Positions 1-11,465 of a DNA stretch of 64,000 nucleotides are shown here, piece by piece (the stretch's first letter is position 1; each line of letters begins with the position of its first letter). Below the pieces are notes generated by a model. That model searched no databases. It had not been told where the DNA came from and saw only the letters and a program-made list of their open reading frames with translations. The position numbers were made by a program, and so were the translations under genes. Source of the DNA: Malachius bipustulatus (Eukaryota > Arthropoda > Insecta > Coleoptera > Melyridae); assembly GCA_910589415.1 (NCBI GenBank), contig OU342630.1:82518186-82582185 (forward strand). Reading direction: 5' to 3'.

Positions 1-746
1 TTTTTTTAATGTCAAAAATTAAGTTTTTTACCCAGTGATAATATTGAACCTAAGCAGAATGCGCGATATTGTCTGCTGCAAGAAGTAATACATATGATAC
101 ATAATACCATACCTGTAAGTACATATTGTAAGCGAAGAGGTTTACAGAGGGGAGTCATAACATTTTCCACAGTGTTCTGGTCACGCCTGAAATACAAGAT
201 CATGTAAATTGCGAAGGCAGAGTAGTGTTGTGTGTTATAGGCCATAAGCCATAACTCAGTGGTGTAAGTAATAAAGTGCGGGGATACGGGGATATAGAAA
301 TACCTACATATCAAGATTCCCCATATTGGGCCTTCGCTTCGATCGGATTATACTCTGTTCTTAGTAATGTTTATCAGTTTTATGATATTGTATAATAAAA
401 ATTTAAGAAATACTCATGTACCTCCTCGGAATGATAAACGGTGATATTTGAACAGATTCTTGATGCTGAAGATTTATCAGTAAATGATTCCGTATATTCA
501 AGTACTTTTTCCAAATTAATTTCCCTCAAATTAATAAAGGAGCCTGACGAATTGTTTGATAATAATTCAGAAAAAATGCTGAAAAGAGAGTTTTATAAAA
601 GTAAAGATCACTTGTATAGAAATTATCTGAAAGTTCGAGATTAAATTTAGTAATCAGCCACAACTTTCAAAGTGTACCTAACGACTACGTCTCTCTCTAA
701 CTGTTAAGAGTGTCTTACCTTCCTAAAAAATCTTCTTATTTATTTA
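1..746. other. AT-rich intergenic, nothing recognised
   Basis: No repeat ends, transposase or reverse transcriptase motifs were seen. The longest open frames (100 and 67 codons) have no recognisable motif and look like chance frames. Confidence 0.5.
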
Positions 747-1737
747 TTTGTAGCAAATACACTAGACTATAATACGTCCAACTCCGGCAATTTTACATGC
801 ACTTCGAAGGCAGCCGCTGTGGCAGCGCCATCTAGTGTCGCGAGTTGTAACTAACACACTGCACCATAGTGATGTGCAACAGATAACAGTATCGAGTAGA
901 TATTGATACATTAGTCACAAGTATCTGATACGTTGAGTTTACTTGATTACTTTTGCTTGCTTGATACTACTTAATCATTATACCCAGACCCCGGACCCGA
1001 TATTTCTCTATGGGATCGTTGAGTACCTACTGACTAGTTATGCAAGGCTACTTCGGTCCTCTAAGAAAATTAAAAAAAGTAAAAATTTCTTAAGCCAGAA
1101 AACAAAAAAGGAATAATTATAGGTATACTTGACTCTTTAAAAATTATAAGTAATAACATAATAATTATCAAATAAAAATGTAAATATGTAACTGTATTAC
1201 ATATAATGAAAAAATACTTGAGATGGAATGTGAAATAAGCAAAAAAAATTTTTTTCATTTACTTCAGTCTTGTAAGAAAAAAAAAATGAAGATACCTACA
1301 TAGGTATACGTACCGAACCGAAGTACGGACAGAGATGCAATACAAGATACAAGGCCATATGGGCTAAAACATCACGTGGAACAAGGAACTATGATTATAC
1401 ATAATTCAGTTCCAGCACTCCAGGAGCAGGAGTTTATAGTAGAGATACCGTTCCGAGGGTCAGGGTATGCGTGTCGCGATTACGGCTCCGCTCCAGTCGG
1501 CGATGTGGCTATGGCTAAACAGTTCCAAAATACCGGTATTTTGTCGCGGTATTTTTCTGTCGCGGTACCAGTTGGATTGGAACGGTCGTACTCTTCGGTA
1601 ACAGTATTTCCCATCTCTATTCCGGGCCCAGTAGAACAACTGTAGCCGTCCTCGAGCCGCCAGGTTCGCTAGTGTCGCCTCGCTGTCGGTTTTCAGTCGA
1701 AGTTGGACGTATTATAGTCTAGCGTATTTGTTTGTAG
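747..1737. mobile_element. 977-bp TIR DNA element with 7-bp target duplication
   Basis: The element runs 754-1730. Its ends are 30-bp inverted repeats beginning CAAATAC and ending in CGTCCAACT (754-783 and the complement of 1701-1730), with one mismatch. It is flanked by the direct repeat TTTGTAG at 747-753 and 1731-1737, read as a target-site duplication. Weaker inverted similarity continues inward for about 50 bp. An 89-codon frame inside (1376-1645) has no recognisable motif, so the copy looks non-autonomous. The superfamily is not assigned; a 7-8 bp duplication would suit hAT-like or P-like transposases. Confidence 0.7.
867..1619. mobile_element. possible hAT-like element nested inside the 754-1730 element
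   Basis: The left end reads TAGTGATGTGCAA and the complement of the right end reads TAGAGATGGGAAA. These resemble each other and the TAG(T/A)GATGGG ends seen on many hAT MITEs. No 8-bp duplication is visible, so the call rests only on end similarity. Confidence 0.3.
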
Positions 1738-2185
1738 TCATTACAAGATACAAAAAAAAAACAAACCAAGGAAAAAACTGCAAGAACTGTAATACAAAAA
1801 ATGTATTGGGTATAAAAAGTGTAGATATTATAATGTAGGTAAGAATGATTATTAAGATTAAAATTTATACAAAACTTTTATTTAAATTAGGACATTAAGT
1901 TAAATAACTCCCAAGTACGTCATCATGACTCGTGAGATTTAATGCAATTTTATAAAATTCCTCACTATAATAAACATTAAGATTACGACTATATTTGGAG
2001 TTTTCAGTATCTGCATCACTAACCAGCTGATCTTTCGAATCGACTACAAACGAAAGCTCTCTTCTTCTCATAGAATCGTCTCCATTTTAAATAAGATCCA
2101 CGAGTCGTAACTTACGACGAACAACTGGCCGTTTCTGCATTAAGTCTAGTTTCCCTAAATGTATCCAGATATATAAAGTGGCACC
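1738..2185. other. AT-rich intergenic, nothing recognised
   Basis: A-rich and low-complexity patches with no repeat end or coding motif seen. Confidence 0.45.
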
Positions 2186-2189
2186 GCCT

Positions 2190-2560
2190 TTAGTCTTTGG
2201 TGCAAGAACCATCAGATAATAATAACGAGTGCAGCGACGGCCATTCACAGACAGAACCACAAAGAGTGCTTTTGCTTATAATTGTTGATTATTTTAACGA
2301 CGACCGGAGTCTCGCATAACACAATACCCACACAAAGGCACAATTGTGTCGACCATTTGCATTTATATTCTTCTCGAGTGCGCGGGACAGATAAGCATCA
2401 CCGAGACTGAAATATACAGTGAGCGCCTAACGAATTAACAATCCGTCCGCCAGGGTATCCTGGCCGAGGATGCTTCTCAGGTGCAAGAAGTCGCCCGGCG
2501 AGACCGCTTGGCTACCATCATTATGGACGGCACACGTACACACAATCCTCTAGGGATAAC
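2190..2560. other. GC-richer non-repetitive block, possible regulatory DNA
   Basis: This block is clearly less AT-rich than its surroundings and has no internal repeats. One plus-strand frame (about 2443-2570) stays open for more than 40 codons without a recognisable motif. It could be a conserved non-coding element or an old coding scrap; sequence alone cannot decide. Confidence 0.25.
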
Positions 2561-2569
2561 CATATGTAA

Positions 2570-3480
2570 ATTTTTTTTCTTAACTCCTAGGTATTTATAT
2601 TGAAACCGAAACTTTACGGCACAAGGAGACTTATCTTATTTATCCTAATACCTATTCACTTTTTTGTCATATAGCTACTTAGCTTGTCTGTAAAACTTTT
2701 TGATTTTTTCTTGCCATACTTGCGTAAGAATGAAGTTAGAATGAGGTTAGAATCTGCAAGAAATATCTTTGATGAAATAATTATTATTATCTCATCGTTA
2801 AAAAAAGTCAATGGAATGTTTATTGGAGGAGCGTGCCTTCAGAATGAAAGAGAACCTTTCAAAGATAAGAGAAGACCCTATAATTGATTGAATTAAAGAA
2901 ACCCCACTACTAAACGACAGTTGTCTGAATTCATCACAGACTGGCAGTTTTTGTCTGAGCTTACTATATTCATATGAGTTTGGGAGCATCACCATTCATT
3001 GGTAGCTGCCAAACATGCACACCTAATAATTCCCTTGTTGTGAGGGGGGGAGTAAAATTAAACACTTTCTTCAGTGCTTAATTTTTGGTCAAATAGATAA
3101 ACGAGAGAAGCCAAAACCCTTCTAGCTCATCCTCCTGCAAGACGATCGCTTACAAAGCTTTTTCAAGAATTTTTTTTTGCAACTGTAGGAGATTCTCAAG
3201 TTCGTGTTGCAATATTAAACAAATGTCACAACGACAACCGATTCTAGTTTGTCTATGGGTAAACTATCTTATTGAAGATTCAAGTACATATACAGTAATG
3301 AATTGAAAATATTCCCAAAATATCTCAAACAAAGCCACGTTTAGTTTACTAAGTCCAACAGTATCATATGCCAAGTACTCAGAGCCCAACTGAAACCAGG
3401 GCAATAGTTTAGTATCATAGGGGACATGTGTAGTAGCTTAATAACACGAGTGTTGTCGCCAGCTGGTACACGTGAAAGTC
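2570..3480. other. AT-rich intergenic, nothing recognised
   Basis: Two overlapping short frames on opposite strands (2684-2887 and 2798-2995) carry no motif. This stretch could include unrecognisable 5' parts of the LINE relic that follows, but I cannot show it. Confidence 0.4.
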
Positions 3481-3485
3481 TTGAG

Positions 3486-4230
3486 GTCGGAGTCGGGGTT
3501 CACCAATAGCCCCTTACTTTTCAACATGGTCATGGGTAAAGTTCGTTACAACGGATTTAGAGAAACGAACTGTTTGCTGAACATGCGTGTATGAATACGA
3601 TGTGGCTTCATTAAAGGAATGATTGCCGAAAATCGAAACAAAACCTAAAGGCTTTGGAAAGCAGCCGGCTTGAAAAATGTGACAACAGTGTAGCACCCAG
3701 GCAGTACCTACATTGAAGGGAGTCTATTACACCAGGCTGATGAATATCAATAATTTCTTTCGATCCATAGTCAACACCAAATCAAATCGGAAAGATTCTT
3801 GGAAAAGCTAATCAAAACAGGTAGACCCAAGAAGTGTAGATAGCTCTCTGGGGTTCTCTACTTTTACTCAAAAATACCTGAACCTAAATAACTGGCCCTA
3901 CTTCTTCGACGACTAGCATATCCATTTCTATACCTATTATTGCAAATAAAGGCACCGTGTATAATAATCGAGCCGTTAGACCAAAAATTATATATGAATC
4001 CGACTTCTGGGGAATATGGAAACAAAAAATTTCTTGTCACAAGATGAATATGCTGCGGTGGGCAGGTAGTGTTGCGGACTTGATAAAATCCAAAACGATT
4101 ACATCCGAGGGGTCTTTAAAGTAGCTGAATTCTAGGAAGAGCTGGCTTGAACAAGTACTTAATGACAGAAGAGAAGACCATAAATGATCCGATAGGTGCT
4201 TCGACAGGTACCCGCGATAGAATTTCTGGA
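3486..4230 (+). pseudogene. decayed non-LTR retrotransposon: reverse transcriptase and C-terminal region
   Basis: Fragments of a LINE polyprotein appear in the expected order across several frames. At 3508-3536 the frame reads SPLLFNMVM, matching the reverse transcriptase motif usually written SPLLFN. At 3590-3601 it reads YEYDVA, a degenerate form of the catalytic YADD box. At about 3975-4065 a frame reads YESDFWGIWKQKISCHKMNM followed by LRWAG, the conserved C-terminal segment of many insect LINEs (usual form YGSECW..., MLRWAGG). An EDHK-containing stretch follows near 4170-4184. Stops and frameshifts lie throughout, so it is dead. The clade is probably RTE-like but was not tested. Confidence 0.72.
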
Positions 4231-4359
4231 TGCGAACTATCTACAATTACATGATAAATGATGGGAAACGTCCGATGTGACTCAGAGACGACAAGATATG
4301 CATAATTATGCATCATGGAGGGTTGACTTCAGACAAGGAAGAGCCCAGGCTCTTGATGG

Positions 4360-4858
4360 GCTTGGTAAACTCAAAAGTTGCAAAACTTCTTTACGTTACG
4401 CTCGATAAAATATTCAATTGTTTCTCTACCTGTAAAAAATTATTTAACAACAATTTTAACCGGACCAGGACCTGTATCTCGCAATGAACGACGATAGGAA
4501 CTAGAGGAGCTATTGGGAGTGGCAACTATTTTGCAACGCAAGCTCTTGGCGTTATACTCGATGAAATCATCAATTGCTTTCTCCACCAGCAAAAAATTAT
4601 TAAACAACAATTCTAAGGTGACCAGGACCTGTATCTCGCAATGAACGACGATAAGAAATGGAGGAGCTGTTAAGAGTGACAAATACTTTCCTACGCATTC
4701 TCTTGGCGTTAAGTTCGATAAAATCATGAATAGTTTTCTCCACCTGCAAAAAATTATTGAACAACAATTCTAACTTGATCAGGACCTGTATCTCGCAATG
4801 AACGAACATATAAACTGGAAGAGCTATTAGGAGTGACAACTACTTTGCTACGCAGCCT
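4360..4858. repeat. 157-bp tandem repeat, about three copies
   Basis: The anchor TTTCTC(T/C)ACC occurs at 4421, 4578 and 4735, giving a period of exactly 157 bp twice. Each unit also carries the phrase AGGACCTGTATCTCGCAATG. The first unit is partial and diverged on its left, and the last ends near 4858. Near-identical peptides in overlapping minus-strand frames (4440-4727 and 4600-4839) are a by-product of the repeat. It follows the LINE relic directly and may be its 3' untranslated repeat. Confidence 0.85.
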
Positions 4859-4859
4859 T

Positions 4860-6797
4860 GGTCCAATCTAGTGCAGGAGAAGTGAAGATGACTTTCTAAA
4901 GCTAATGGAAACTGTGAAAAGTAAAACTTTGGAATTTACATAAAAGTATATTATTACTTAAATACGTTAGCATTTTTTTAAGATCAAAATGGGTCATATA
5001 GGTCATTGAAAAAATCCCTAAAATGTATAAAGCTATGCTTGACAATTTTTCACTTTGATCAAAATTTCTGACATCTCTAAAGCTGGCAAAATTTTACTAA
5101 GTAAAAGCCTCCCTCATTAACCAATCAATTATCCTCCTGAATTATCCCCCTCAAGTATTTTACTGTGAAGCGCGAATCAAAATAGCATTTTCCAAACAGA
5201 AAATTCTTTTAATAGGTACCATTGGTTCTGCAGGGGATGTACATTTGAATGAGACAATTTTCATTTTTCTCACTTTTTTACGGGCGTTGGTTTTTGAAAC
5301 AGGACTTGGTATAGATTAGAAAAAAATAAAAAAAACAACTTTGTCGGTTCAGGTGGTAAAAATTTTAATTTTTTAACTTTGGTCAGTATTTTTAGACCTT
5401 AGATAATATAAGTATGAATTATCTACAAGAAATTAAAAAATGACATCTAACAATTTAATTAAATATTTTTCACATTCCGAGTCCACTGATCTTAAATACG
5501 TACAACCACTGTTTATAAATTATACATATTTGAAGTCAGGTAATTTTCCATTCTTTTCTTTTCATAAGAAGTAAATAAAATCTTTTATTATGACAATATT
5601 TCTAGACTTATTGCTGCCTTATTCTAACGAGTACAATATAAAATTTAAAATAGTACTTGAACCTACTAAACTCCAAACCTGTTAGTTTGCCTTTACATAC
5701 TTGTACACTAGGTAATAATAGAAATTTTTACGAACTAAAAATATAAACATATCTAATCTAAATACTGAATGCATGTTTTTTAGGTAATGAAGACAGGTGT
5801 GGGCTACAAAATATGAAATTAGAATAAGACCGCTTTATTGCAGAACACGTGTCCACGAAGAATTACTTTTGTTTATTATTCGTATTCCTCCTCGTTATAT
5901 TATACTATCGCGCTAGTTATTCGTTAAAAATGTCGAATTTGTCAAATTTTAACATTTGTTTTGCATTTAATATTTTTATTTTGATATTAATTCAGTTAAA
6001 TGTATCTAAACTAAACACAATAATACAACATTATTTCCACAGGTTATTTTTCGGGAAAACATTTTAAGAAATTCCTAGATGGCATATTTTGAAAATGGTG
6101 TCGTAAGTTAAAATTTGTCGCTTTTGATTTACCTTCGATCCCGCAATTTCTTCCCCGGGTCTCCTAGATGTAGGTGTATGACCTCTTTGGATCAATTGGA
6201 AAAAAATCTTTTTTACGCTCTGACGATAAGAAGAGATTTTGCAAAATGATAAAAGGTACTAGCATTTGATAATGATTTAGGGCAATAAGTCAGTTATCCA
6301 TCAGTAGAGAAAAATATTTTTTTAGGATATTTTTTTAGGTATATGGATCAGAGCAGCTGTTGCTTTTTCGGCTAGAATACAAGAATACAATCGCCCCATG
6401 CACATAAATTTGTGTTTATCTAATATTATATCTAGTATCTACTCATAAACATAAAAATTTGGTATACCTAACTAGTAGGCTTATTATCAAGCTTAAAACT
6501 ATATCAGAGTGGAACGGCTATGTCTAATTTTGCAGCATTTTCTGCTTAATTGTGGTCAGTGCGCTTACAGGAGGGTCCGAATAAGGAGTATTTCCCTCCT
6601 GCACATTCTGCTCGCTTCACTTGGGCAGCCCTGAGGTCTGAGGGGTGTAGTTGGTGAAGTTGTTGGTAACTTTGAAAATTGAATTGAAAATTTGTTGACC
6701 TTAGTCTTAACCAATTTTTTTTTGATTCAAGAAAACCCTTTAATTGTATCTTACATGGTCTTCTTATAAGAAATAGGACGTTATAGTACACACGACT
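4860..6797. other. AT-rich intergenic, nothing recognised
   Basis: The 72-codon frame at 5849-6067 is hydrophobic because it is T-rich, and it has no recognisable signature. The minus-strand frame at 6546-6791 is also without a motif. No repeat ends were seen. Confidence 0.45.
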
Positions 6798-6799
6798 TA

Positions 6800-7589
6800 T
6801 AGTGGAGAGGATCTGTCAAAAAAAGGCTCCATCCGCCTTGGACTCGAGAATTTTTTTTGATTTTTTTTTTCATAAAGTTGGACCCCCTCTTCATTTTGGT
6901 GGCAATTTCAAAAATTTAATCGACGCCCTGGCGAAGAAATGTGCATGCGAAGACATCGGCAATGATTTTTTTGCAGATAACTCGCTTAATTCAACTCTGA
7001 GCATAGTAAATATCCTGTCAAAAAATGAAGAGCTCTCGAAGACGCTTAATTTGAACTTCGACTGGTCCAAATCGGTCAAACGGTTCTCGAGATATCGCAT
7101 TTTAAATTTTAAGGCCCTTCTTCAGGGTTCTGCCGCGGTGCGAATACACCGCCGTATGTGTTCGCGTGTTTTGCATGGAAAAAATCGACTTAGGGACTTA
7201 ATTTTTTTTTTCATCGACAGACAGCAGTGTCCTCAATGATGCCTGAAATTTTGAAGTCGCTATCTCTATTAGAGGAGGAGGGGAAATCATAACTAAAATT
7301 CAAATTGCTATAACTTTCGCTAATATTGGGGCGTCGGGCCCAACCAATGGGAGATGACACTTTGGAATGCCTACTTTAAAATGGTATTTTTACTAAAATG
7401 GAGTTGAATTAAGCGAGTTATGTGCAAAAAACCCATTGCCGATGTCTTCGCATGTACATTTCTCCGCCAGGGCGTCGATTAAATTTTTGAAAATGCCACC
7501 AAAATGAAGAGGGGGTCCAACTTTATGAAAAAAAAATCAAAGAAAATTCTCGAGTCCAAGGCGGTTCGAAAGTTAGACCCTCTCTACTA
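6800..7589. mobile_element. 786-bp long-palindrome (foldback) element with TA duplication
   Basis: The element runs 6802-7587 and is flanked by TA at 6800-6801 and 7588-7589. Its two halves are inverted copies of each other: the left arm begins GTGGAGAGG and the complement of the right arm begins GTAGAGAGGG. Both continue through CCTTGGACTCGAGAA, AAAGTTGGACCCCCTC and GACATCGGCAATG in the same order. Arms are at least 200 bp. The 145-codon frame 6802-7239 and the antisense frame 6891-7100 lie within the palindrome and have no recognisable motif. TA flanks fit Tc1/mariner-type mobilisation. Confidence 0.85.
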
Positions 7590-8667
7590 TTAATTCTTGC
7601 AGCGATCTTCTATACTAAATTTTGTGTTTATGTTCATAATGATGTTCCAAATATGCATCCTTTTACAGGTTTAATAATGTTTAATATTGCAGAGATTCTA
7701 TCCTGGGTACAATTCTTTTCTCAGTTTTATCTATGACCCCCCCTCCTCCCTATCCCATCATGGTCGATAATTGATTCTTTTTGCTGCTGACTCCATTTTT
7801 TGGTATCGGCAGTTAATATACAAGAGCTGGATCTTCGGGTTTGCTCTGCTGGTGAGTTCATAAATAATGACAATTAGATGCCATGGTATACCCAACGATG
7901 AATAAATAAAAACGATACTGTAGGTCAATGGATATACATGTTTTTTTAATAGTCCGTCTACCGGTTTCGGGCTCAAGGTAACATCATCAGGACAGTTGTC
8001 AGCTTTACAAGACTTCCAAAATATACAGATCATAAATGACTGGTTCTGTTTCAAGTCAACTAACTGATGCTCTCAACGAACTGATCATGGCTGTAGTATG
8101 AAGCTTCTGGGCATCTTGTTGGATGATTCTCTTTGATGAGGTAAAAAAAATTAGTAGGCATGCATTTTGAAGTCTTATGAAGTTATTGCATGCATCAGCT
8201 GTTGAATGTGTTCAGGGTATATGCTATTACTTTGATTTTCTACAGATTTTTGCACAAAAACTGATAGTAACAAAATTTTACCTGGTTAATGCGCTGCATT
8301 CAAAACGTATTACATTTTTTACAATAACAAAATTTGCGAAGCGTTGTTGTTATAAGCTGTCCGTAAAAGGTCTTTACAACTTACTGAAATGTTCCTTGGA
8401 TGAAACAAAGTCGCTTCAACTCATCTTGGTTTCTTGCTTAGACTAATAATAGTCTAAGCTTTCTTGGTACAAAGCTTGTCAGTTTAATCTTTACTATAAG
8501 ATATCAAAATGTCATTTCAAAAATTACTACTGGTTTGATTACAAACACTTGAACCGCTGAAGCGATTTTGATGAAATTTGGTAATATGTTATGGTTTTAT
8601 GCGACAAAAATGGTAATACTAAAAATTAGTCATGACGTTAATTCATTGGCATAGATCATAGGTTTTT
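7590..8667. other. intergenic, no gene; weak ribozyme-like motif
   Basis: Minus-strand frame 7758-8054 (98 codons) and plus-strand frame 8177-8446 (89 codons) have no recognisable domain. The complement at 7955-7995 carries CTGATGA followed by CCGAAAC, discussed as a weak finding. Nothing else was recognised. Confidence 0.4.
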
Positions 8668-9021
8668 TAGGTTTGACACCCGGTCAACCTAAGCCAATGG
8701 TATTAAAAAAAAGTATCGGGAGTAGATTAGTGGACTCATGTTCCACAACAAACTAGTCTTGATAAAGGTCGCCTAATCTTACGAGTATCGTTTAGAAGAA
8801 AATTGCATTTGATTTTTTTTCATGCGATTTTCTTGATTTACACAGAATAATAAAATTAATTTACATTTAATCATTTCAAATACAATTTTTTTCTAAATGA
8901 TAAGATTAAGCGACTTTTATAAAGAGTACATTTTTTGTAGAAAATGAGTCGAATAATCTACGCCAAAGGTTTAAACAATTTTAATCTCATTGGCGTAGAA
9001 GTTCAAAGGGTGTGAAACCTA
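8668..9021. mobile_element. 350-bp palindromic element with TA flanks
   Basis: The element runs 8670-9019 between TA (8668-8669) and TA (9020-9021). It starts GGTTTGACACCC and ends GGGTGTGAAACC. The arms pair imperfectly through to about 8815 and 8877: GGACTCATGTTC on the left matches the complement of GAAAATGAGTCG on the right, and CCTAATCTTACGAG matches the complement of GATAAGATTAAGCG. It has no coding capacity and is older and more diverged than the 6802 element. Confidence 0.7.
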
Positions 9022-9716
9022 TTCAGGATTGACAGTTTGGCTCACTTTGTACTCAGATAAGTTGACTAAACATTTGTTAGTAGGCTGTAAAGACCTATAT
9101 CAGGGACAGCCTATATGTTATTCCACTGACTACTGTGAGGTAAACAGGGCGTATAAAAACTCATAGTTCCAGGTCCTTATTTTCTCCACCAACTCTTGCA
9201 GTATTAAAAAAAAAACATGAAAGAATCAGATGTGCAAAAAATACTAATTTCTCTATAGAGATGAGATCAAGAATATCGGCTTGCATTGGAGTGGCGAGGT
9301 TACAAAACTAAGAGTTAAATTTATATCAAACCCACAGCTCTTGTCCGATACCATCTAGAGCTAATGTCCTCACACAATGAAAATCAACAAGAATAAAAAG
9401 TAAACTCGATCTGAATTCATGCAGCAATTATTTAGTACACCTACAGGACACACAGCTTTTTTCAAGGATGGTCGGATACTTATTTTACCATTACGTTTGT
9501 ATTTCCTTGTCTCATAAAAATGTAGGTATATGATTTATAATTAACATATTTACCAAAACTCATTTGAAATATCACAGAAATGGGACATGGATTGGAAATT
9601 TATTGCATCAGCAACGAAGGACCTAAAAAATAACACAAACAGTATTAAATCTAGTAATAAATCAATTTATCAGGATCAGGATCCACGACAATAATAACGA
9701 TACTTCTCAAAATCCG
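9022..9716. other. AT-rich intergenic, nothing recognised
   Basis: No repeat end, long frame or coding motif was seen. Confidence 0.45.
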
Positions 9717-9718
9717 TA

Positions 9719-9850
9719 TAGTCGACCAAAAGAGATATAACGAAAAGAACTAATGGTTAAACTGTCATATTTTATGACTCAACAATATTTCAATAATCAA
9801 AAAATTGATAAAATGACAGAAGTCGTTTCGTTATATCTCTGGTCCAACTA
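9719..9850. mobile_element. 128-bp MITE with TA duplication
   Basis: The element runs 9721-9848. The left end is GTCGACCAAAAGAGATATAA and the complement of the right end is GTTGGACCAGAGATATAACG, so arms of about 27 bp pair with a few differences. TATA flanks each side, consistent with TA insertion. The centre is AT-rich spacer. Confidence 0.7.
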
Positions 9851-10235
9851 TAAATGAGTTTGATCCTGTCATGCTGTTAGGGGGGAGGGGGGGGGGTTAA
9901 TGAATAATATCAATTATCACGAAAATTAAATTTTGAAGACTCTCATTTTATTATTGACACACTTTTCTGTGAAACCGATAAAATAAATTTTTCAAGAAAA
10001 CTTTCCACACGTCTTAAAAAATCATTCGTATTTTAATTCCGAGACCCATCGACCTCTTTCACGAAACGAAATTAAGACATATACACGTCATACTCATACA
10101 TAAGTTACTTTCGGAACTTAACTGTTTCAAAGACAATTTACATTAAGTTCTCATTGTAGTTTTATCAGTGCATGATCTTAAGATTGGACACGTTTCATGA
10201 CATCCTAGACCGTACTAGAGAGAATGGTGATCCTC
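9851..10235. other. intergenic with a polyguanine run
   Basis: Two uninterrupted G runs (6 and 10 bases) lie within 9879-9897, the only long G tract in the window. It could form G-quadruplex DNA or be an unstable homopolymer. Nothing else was seen. Confidence 0.4.
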
Positions 10236-10239
10236 GTAT

Positions 10240-10560
10240 AAGTCGCTGCAATTAAGAGTTATGGTAGCTTCTCTAAGGCAAACGTCACGTCAAAGCACCG
10301 CTCCTCTGTCTCGGATCTATAAATTACATTAACATGTCCAACCTGGCCCGGGTCTGCTACCGTTGACTACCAACCTCTCCTCCATAAAAATCCTCTACAA
10401 GGCGCAATTAAAACCGCGTGCGTATGTAAAACACGTACGACTCAGCTTCGACCAGCTCTTTATTATTATTATTACGACTGAGACCTGGAGATTTGTTGAA
10501 ATTATCTTTGTGGATATAATGTTTAGAATACTAGTAGTTGTGTTTAGGTGCACGGGTATT
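10240..10560. other. GC-richer non-repetitive block, possible regulatory DNA
   Basis: A locally GC-enriched stretch without repeats, with overlapping short frames on both strands (10363-10572 plus, 10395-10595 minus) and no recognisable motif. It may be a conserved non-coding element. Confidence 0.22.
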
Positions 10561-10949
10561 ATTATTATATGACTAATTTTCATTAAGTGTGCCACGTTTC
10601 AAACGTACATCAAAGGAGTTTCTAGGTAACTACTTTTTTTATAGGTTTGCTATAACGTTGGAGGCATTTTAATTTTTGATCGTAGAGATACCTTTACAAC
10701 TAAAACAAACAACTTAAGATCTCATACAAGGTGGACAATTTGAGCCGAGGAATGATATTCTGTATTTATATTTTCGAAATTGAAAAAGTTCAATGTTCAC
10801 TCAATGTTTACTAATCATCATACTCCGAAATGAATGTAAAAACGTTTTTGCATAAGTCAATCTGACAAGTATTATTAATTCTATTGCGCGCTGCATGTTC
10901 GATATGATCGTATCAGAGTTGACAGACACCGTTCTTTTATAGATGTCAT
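10561..10949. other. AT-rich intergenic, nothing recognised
   Basis: No coding or repeat signature was recognised between the GC-richer block and the SINE-like sequence. Confidence 0.4.
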
Positions 10950-11300
10950 CACCAGGATTCGAACGATATCCAAAAATGGAAAAGTAAAATAAATAAATAT
11001 CGTATGGCTGTGGTAAAGCCCAAGTGTCAGAAGTTTTCAAGTAGCCTCAAGGGCCTCTGACGTAACTTAACGACTGCTGTGAAGCAGCCGGGACCCCCTT
11101 TTTAACGTACCTCCCGGAGCACGATCGGTCACGGAACTTTTTAATTTTTTTTTATTTACCACTATAATTTTGGTCACCCATCCAAGTACTGACCAAACAA
11201 AGCCATGCTGCACTTTAGAGATCGTTTGACCGAAACTCCAACAGTTTGGCTATTGTGACCGATAAATGGAAAATCTGCCTAAACCGTCTGAAATCTGAAA
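10950..11300 (-). mobile_element. SINE-like element with 5S-like segment
   Basis: Read on the minus strand, 11160-11200 contains GGTCAGTACTTGGATGGGTG followed by ACC, the same wording as the 3' half of arthropod 5S rRNA. After a T/A-rich spacer comes CGTGCTCCGGGAGGTACGTT, then GGGTCCCGGCTGC near 11088, a module I know from dispersed insect SINE or LINE tails. The segment runs into an AAATA-rich tail near 10985. A tRNA B-box-like GTTCGAATCC lies at about 10955-10964 just beyond. The 5S-like part is far too diverged for a working gene. Confidence 0.5.
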
Positions 11301-11465
11301 ACCGATAAATCTGTATGTTGTCGTTGTCATGTTGATACGGGAATCAGCGAAGCATCCACAATTCCACAACATCCGGCAGGTAGTTCGTCTAGGATATATC
11401 TATCGCCTTCTCTTTTGTTGCATTTAAATATTTTCTAATCTTTTATCCCTTTCCACTTAATGAAT
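11301..11465. other. short unassigned spacer
   Basis: Lies between the SINE-like sequence and the mariner relic; nothing recognised. Confidence 0.4.

Noticed and set aside
4440..4839. Similar 95- and 79-codon minus-strand frames
   Set aside because: Generated by the 157-bp tandem repeat being read in shifted phases.
6802..7239. 145-codon plus-strand open frame, the longest in the window
   Set aside because: It lies wholly inside one arm and the centre of a palindromic TA-flanked element, has no recognisable domain, and an antisense frame overlaps it. Openness follows from composition.
11160..11290. 5S rRNA gene on the minus strand
   Set aside because: Only part of the 3' half resembles 5S. 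The rest is too diverged and continues into a SINE-type tail, so it is annotated as SINE-like.
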